Of a stretch of 64,000 bases of DNA, positions 62,844 through 64,000 are shown in pieces. The position numbers and the translations under genes are program-made. Source of the stretch: Flavimaribacter sp039888615 (GTDB lineage: Bacteria; Pseudomonadota; Alphaproteobacteria; Rhizobiales; Rhizobiaceae); the NCBI GenBank assembly GCA_039888615.1, contig JBDQQS010000013.1. One strand, written 5' to 3'. Under the pieces are notes generated by a model that was not told the DNA's origin, did no database searches, and worked only from the letters and a program-made list of their open reading frames with translations. Position 1 is the stretch's first letter; the number at the start of each line of letters is the position of its first letter.

Positions 62844-63728
62844 TCAGGAATAGGCCTCGATCAGCGCCGTCACTTCGGCGTCCCGCGCCTGCTTGGTGGC
62901 GCCGCCGATCACGACGACGATGAGCTTGCGGCGCCCACGGCTCGCCGTCGCCACCAGATTGAAGCCGGAAGCACGGATGTATCCGGTCTTCATGCCATCG
63001 ACACCGGGGACAGTACCAAGCAGTTTGTTGGTCGCCTCGAACGTCCGTCCGTCGTAGGTGAACGTTTGCGCCCTAAAGTAGGCCCCGTATTGCGGAAACC
63101 GTTGCTTCATTAATAGGGCCAGCTTCGCCATGTCGCGGGCGGTGGTGACGTTGGCGGCCCCCGGAAGGCCGCTGGCATTGGCGAACCGCGTCCCGGAAAG
63201 GCCGAGAGTGCGGGCTTGCTCCGTCATGCGAACAGCAAAGGCTTCTTCGGAACCGGAGATCGCCTCGGCTACCACCACCGAGACATCATTGGCCGATTTC
63301 ACCGCCAGCGCCTGAATCGACTGTTGCACGGTGATCGTCGCGCCGGCTTTGACGCCGATGCGAGCCGGTGGCTGCGATGCCGCCTCGGCCGAGACGGGCA
63401 GTCGCGTGTTGAGCGACAGCCTGCGCGCCTTGATCTCGTCAAACAGGATATAGAGCGTCATCAGCTTGGTCAGCGATGCCGGATAGCGCGGTGCGTCGGC
63501 ATCGACGGCATAGAGTTCCTGGCCGGTCGTGGCATCGACCACCAGCGCGGATTTGGCGCGAGCGACAGGCTGCTGGGGGGCATAGGCGACCGGTGTGACG
63601 GAAGGAGCCTCGAGCGGGATACCGAGCGATGAAGGAACCTCGCTGCTTCCCTGCGTCTGACAGCCGGAAGCGACAAAGGTTACGAGGAGAAGGGCAACTG
63701 CGGTGATCATCCGGAACGGGCGGACCAT
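62844..63728 (-). CDS. D-alanyl-D-alanine carboxypeptidase (S11), predicted lipoprotein
   Basis: 294 aa. Lipobox VASGC puts the lipidated cysteine at 23. Catalytic SLTK (Ser85, Lys88), SAN (145-147) and KTG in MKTGYIRASG: the complete penicillin-binding S11 set. It lacks the long C-terminal beta domain of PBP5, so it is a short form. It trims the terminal D-Ala from peptidoglycan stems. Start at ATG 63728 gives a proper lipoprotein leader. Confidence 0.9.
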   Translation of the reverse strand: MVRPFRMITAVALLLVTFVASGCQTQGSSEVPSSLGIPLEAPSVTPVAYAPQQPVARAKSALVVDATTGQELYAVDADAPRYPASLTKLMTLYILFDEIKARRLSLNTRLPVSAEAASQPPARIGVKAGATITVQQSIQALAVKSANDVSVVVAEAISGSEEAFAVRMTEQARTLGLSGTRFANASGLPGAANVTTARDMAKLALLMKQRFPQYGAYFRAQTFTYDGRTFEATNKLLGTVPGVDGMKTGYIRASGFNLVATASRGRRKLIVVVIGGATKQARDAEVTALIEAYS

Positions 63729-63961
63729 GGGCGCTCCACGCACTGTTATCGGTCGAATAATGAATTTGAATAGTATTCGGCTCGCACTAGGATTACCAGC
63801 GGGTCACGATCGAGTTGTCTTTCAGAATTCGACTAAACGACAAATTACAATCGTTTCAAGGCCGGTCGAATTCGAGATTAGAGCATCGTGTGCTTTGAGT
63901 GAATCAGGGATGCTTCCAATTGTGCCGGCGGTGTGATTCTTTGGGTCGAGGAGATGATTCG
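63729..63961. other. Intergenic region ahead of a transposase gene
   Basis: Holds the promoter of the carboxypeptidase and the leader of the transposase. Short inverted words (GAATCA at 63901-63906 and TGATTC at 63934-63939) could belong to an insertion-sequence end, but I cannot define the terminal repeat without the other end. Confidence 0.35.
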
Positions 63962-64000
63962 ATGACCCATGCACTTTCCAGTGACCTTCGCCGGCGTGTA
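63962..64000 (+). mobile_element. Start of an IS630-type transposase gene (runs off the right edge)
   Basis: Thirteen codons: MTHALSSDLRRRV, the typical opening of IS630-family transposases in Rhizobiales (ALSxDLRxRVV leading into the helix-turn-helix). GAGGAGA lies seven bases ahead of the ATG. The rest of the element is outside the window. Confidence 0.65.

Overview
The window looks like a chromosomal segment of an alphaproteobacterium, most likely a member of the Hyphomicrobiales (Rhizobiales). The signs are: rsmB-htpX-SDHAF4 gene order at the left end, a TrcR/DUF1013 cell-cycle regulator, an imuA-imuB-dnaE2 mutasome behind an alphaproteobacterial LexA box (GAAC-N7-GAAC), and uniformly high-GC coding DNA with GTG/TTG starts. 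The species cannot be named from the sequence. No tRNA, rRNA or CRISPR array was seen.

Layout. 1-7.6 kb: housekeeping genes (rsmB fragment, htpX, SDH assembly factor, a TadG-like VWA protein, cyclopropane-fatty-acid synthase, acetyl-CoA synthetase, TrcR). 7.7-13.4 kb: SOS mutasome. 13.4-15.2 kb: YbaN and a PLP decarboxylase. 15.4-19.2 kb: a three-gene glucosylglycerate-type operon (GH13_18 phosphorylase, HAD phosphatase, GpgS-like glycosyltransferase). 19.3-22.2 kb: ectoine-catabolism-type genes (EutC-like cyclodeaminase, DoeX, DoeD), followed by a cation/proton antiporter. Together 15.4-23.6 kb reads as an osmolyte region.

23.8-29.1 kb is accessory: a frameshifted enoyl-CoA hydratase, a doubly frameshifted TetR gene with an intact operator palindrome, an adenylate-forming acyl ligase and a flavin-dependent-halogenase-like protein. 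29.3-38.2 kb carries an L,D-transpeptidase, three alpha/beta hydrolases, a DUF1697 gene broken by one in-frame stop, a luciferase-like monooxygenase, a lone receiver-domain protein and a secreted S10 peptidase. An unusually AT-rich stretch (38.17-38.37 kb) precedes an unrecognised exported protein.

39.0-45.8 kb: LuxR regulator, amidase and an amide/urea-type ABC transporter in which the second permease and first ATPase are fused. 46-49.3 kb: DEAD-box helicase, small lipoprotein, PQQ-type sugar dehydrogenase. 49.35-49.73 kb: a guanidine-II (mini-ykkC) riboswitch in front of a Gdx/SugE guanidinium exporter. 49.7-52.4 kb: arsR-arsC-acr3-arsH. 52.6-53.5 kb: an orphan formyltransferase. 53.8-55.3 kb: a compact curli-like set (curlin, CsgH, curlin). 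55.4-60.2 kb: a TRAP transporter operon divergent from a TAXI-like binding protein that lacks a signal peptide and a GntR/FCD regulator, with operator-like repeats in both promoters. 60.3-64.0 kb: AraC regulator, nitronate monooxygenase, remnant of a TPP enzyme, D,D-carboxypeptidase lipoprotein, and the first codons of an IS630-type transposase at the right edge.

All identifications rest on reading translated motifs and gene context; no database search was run.
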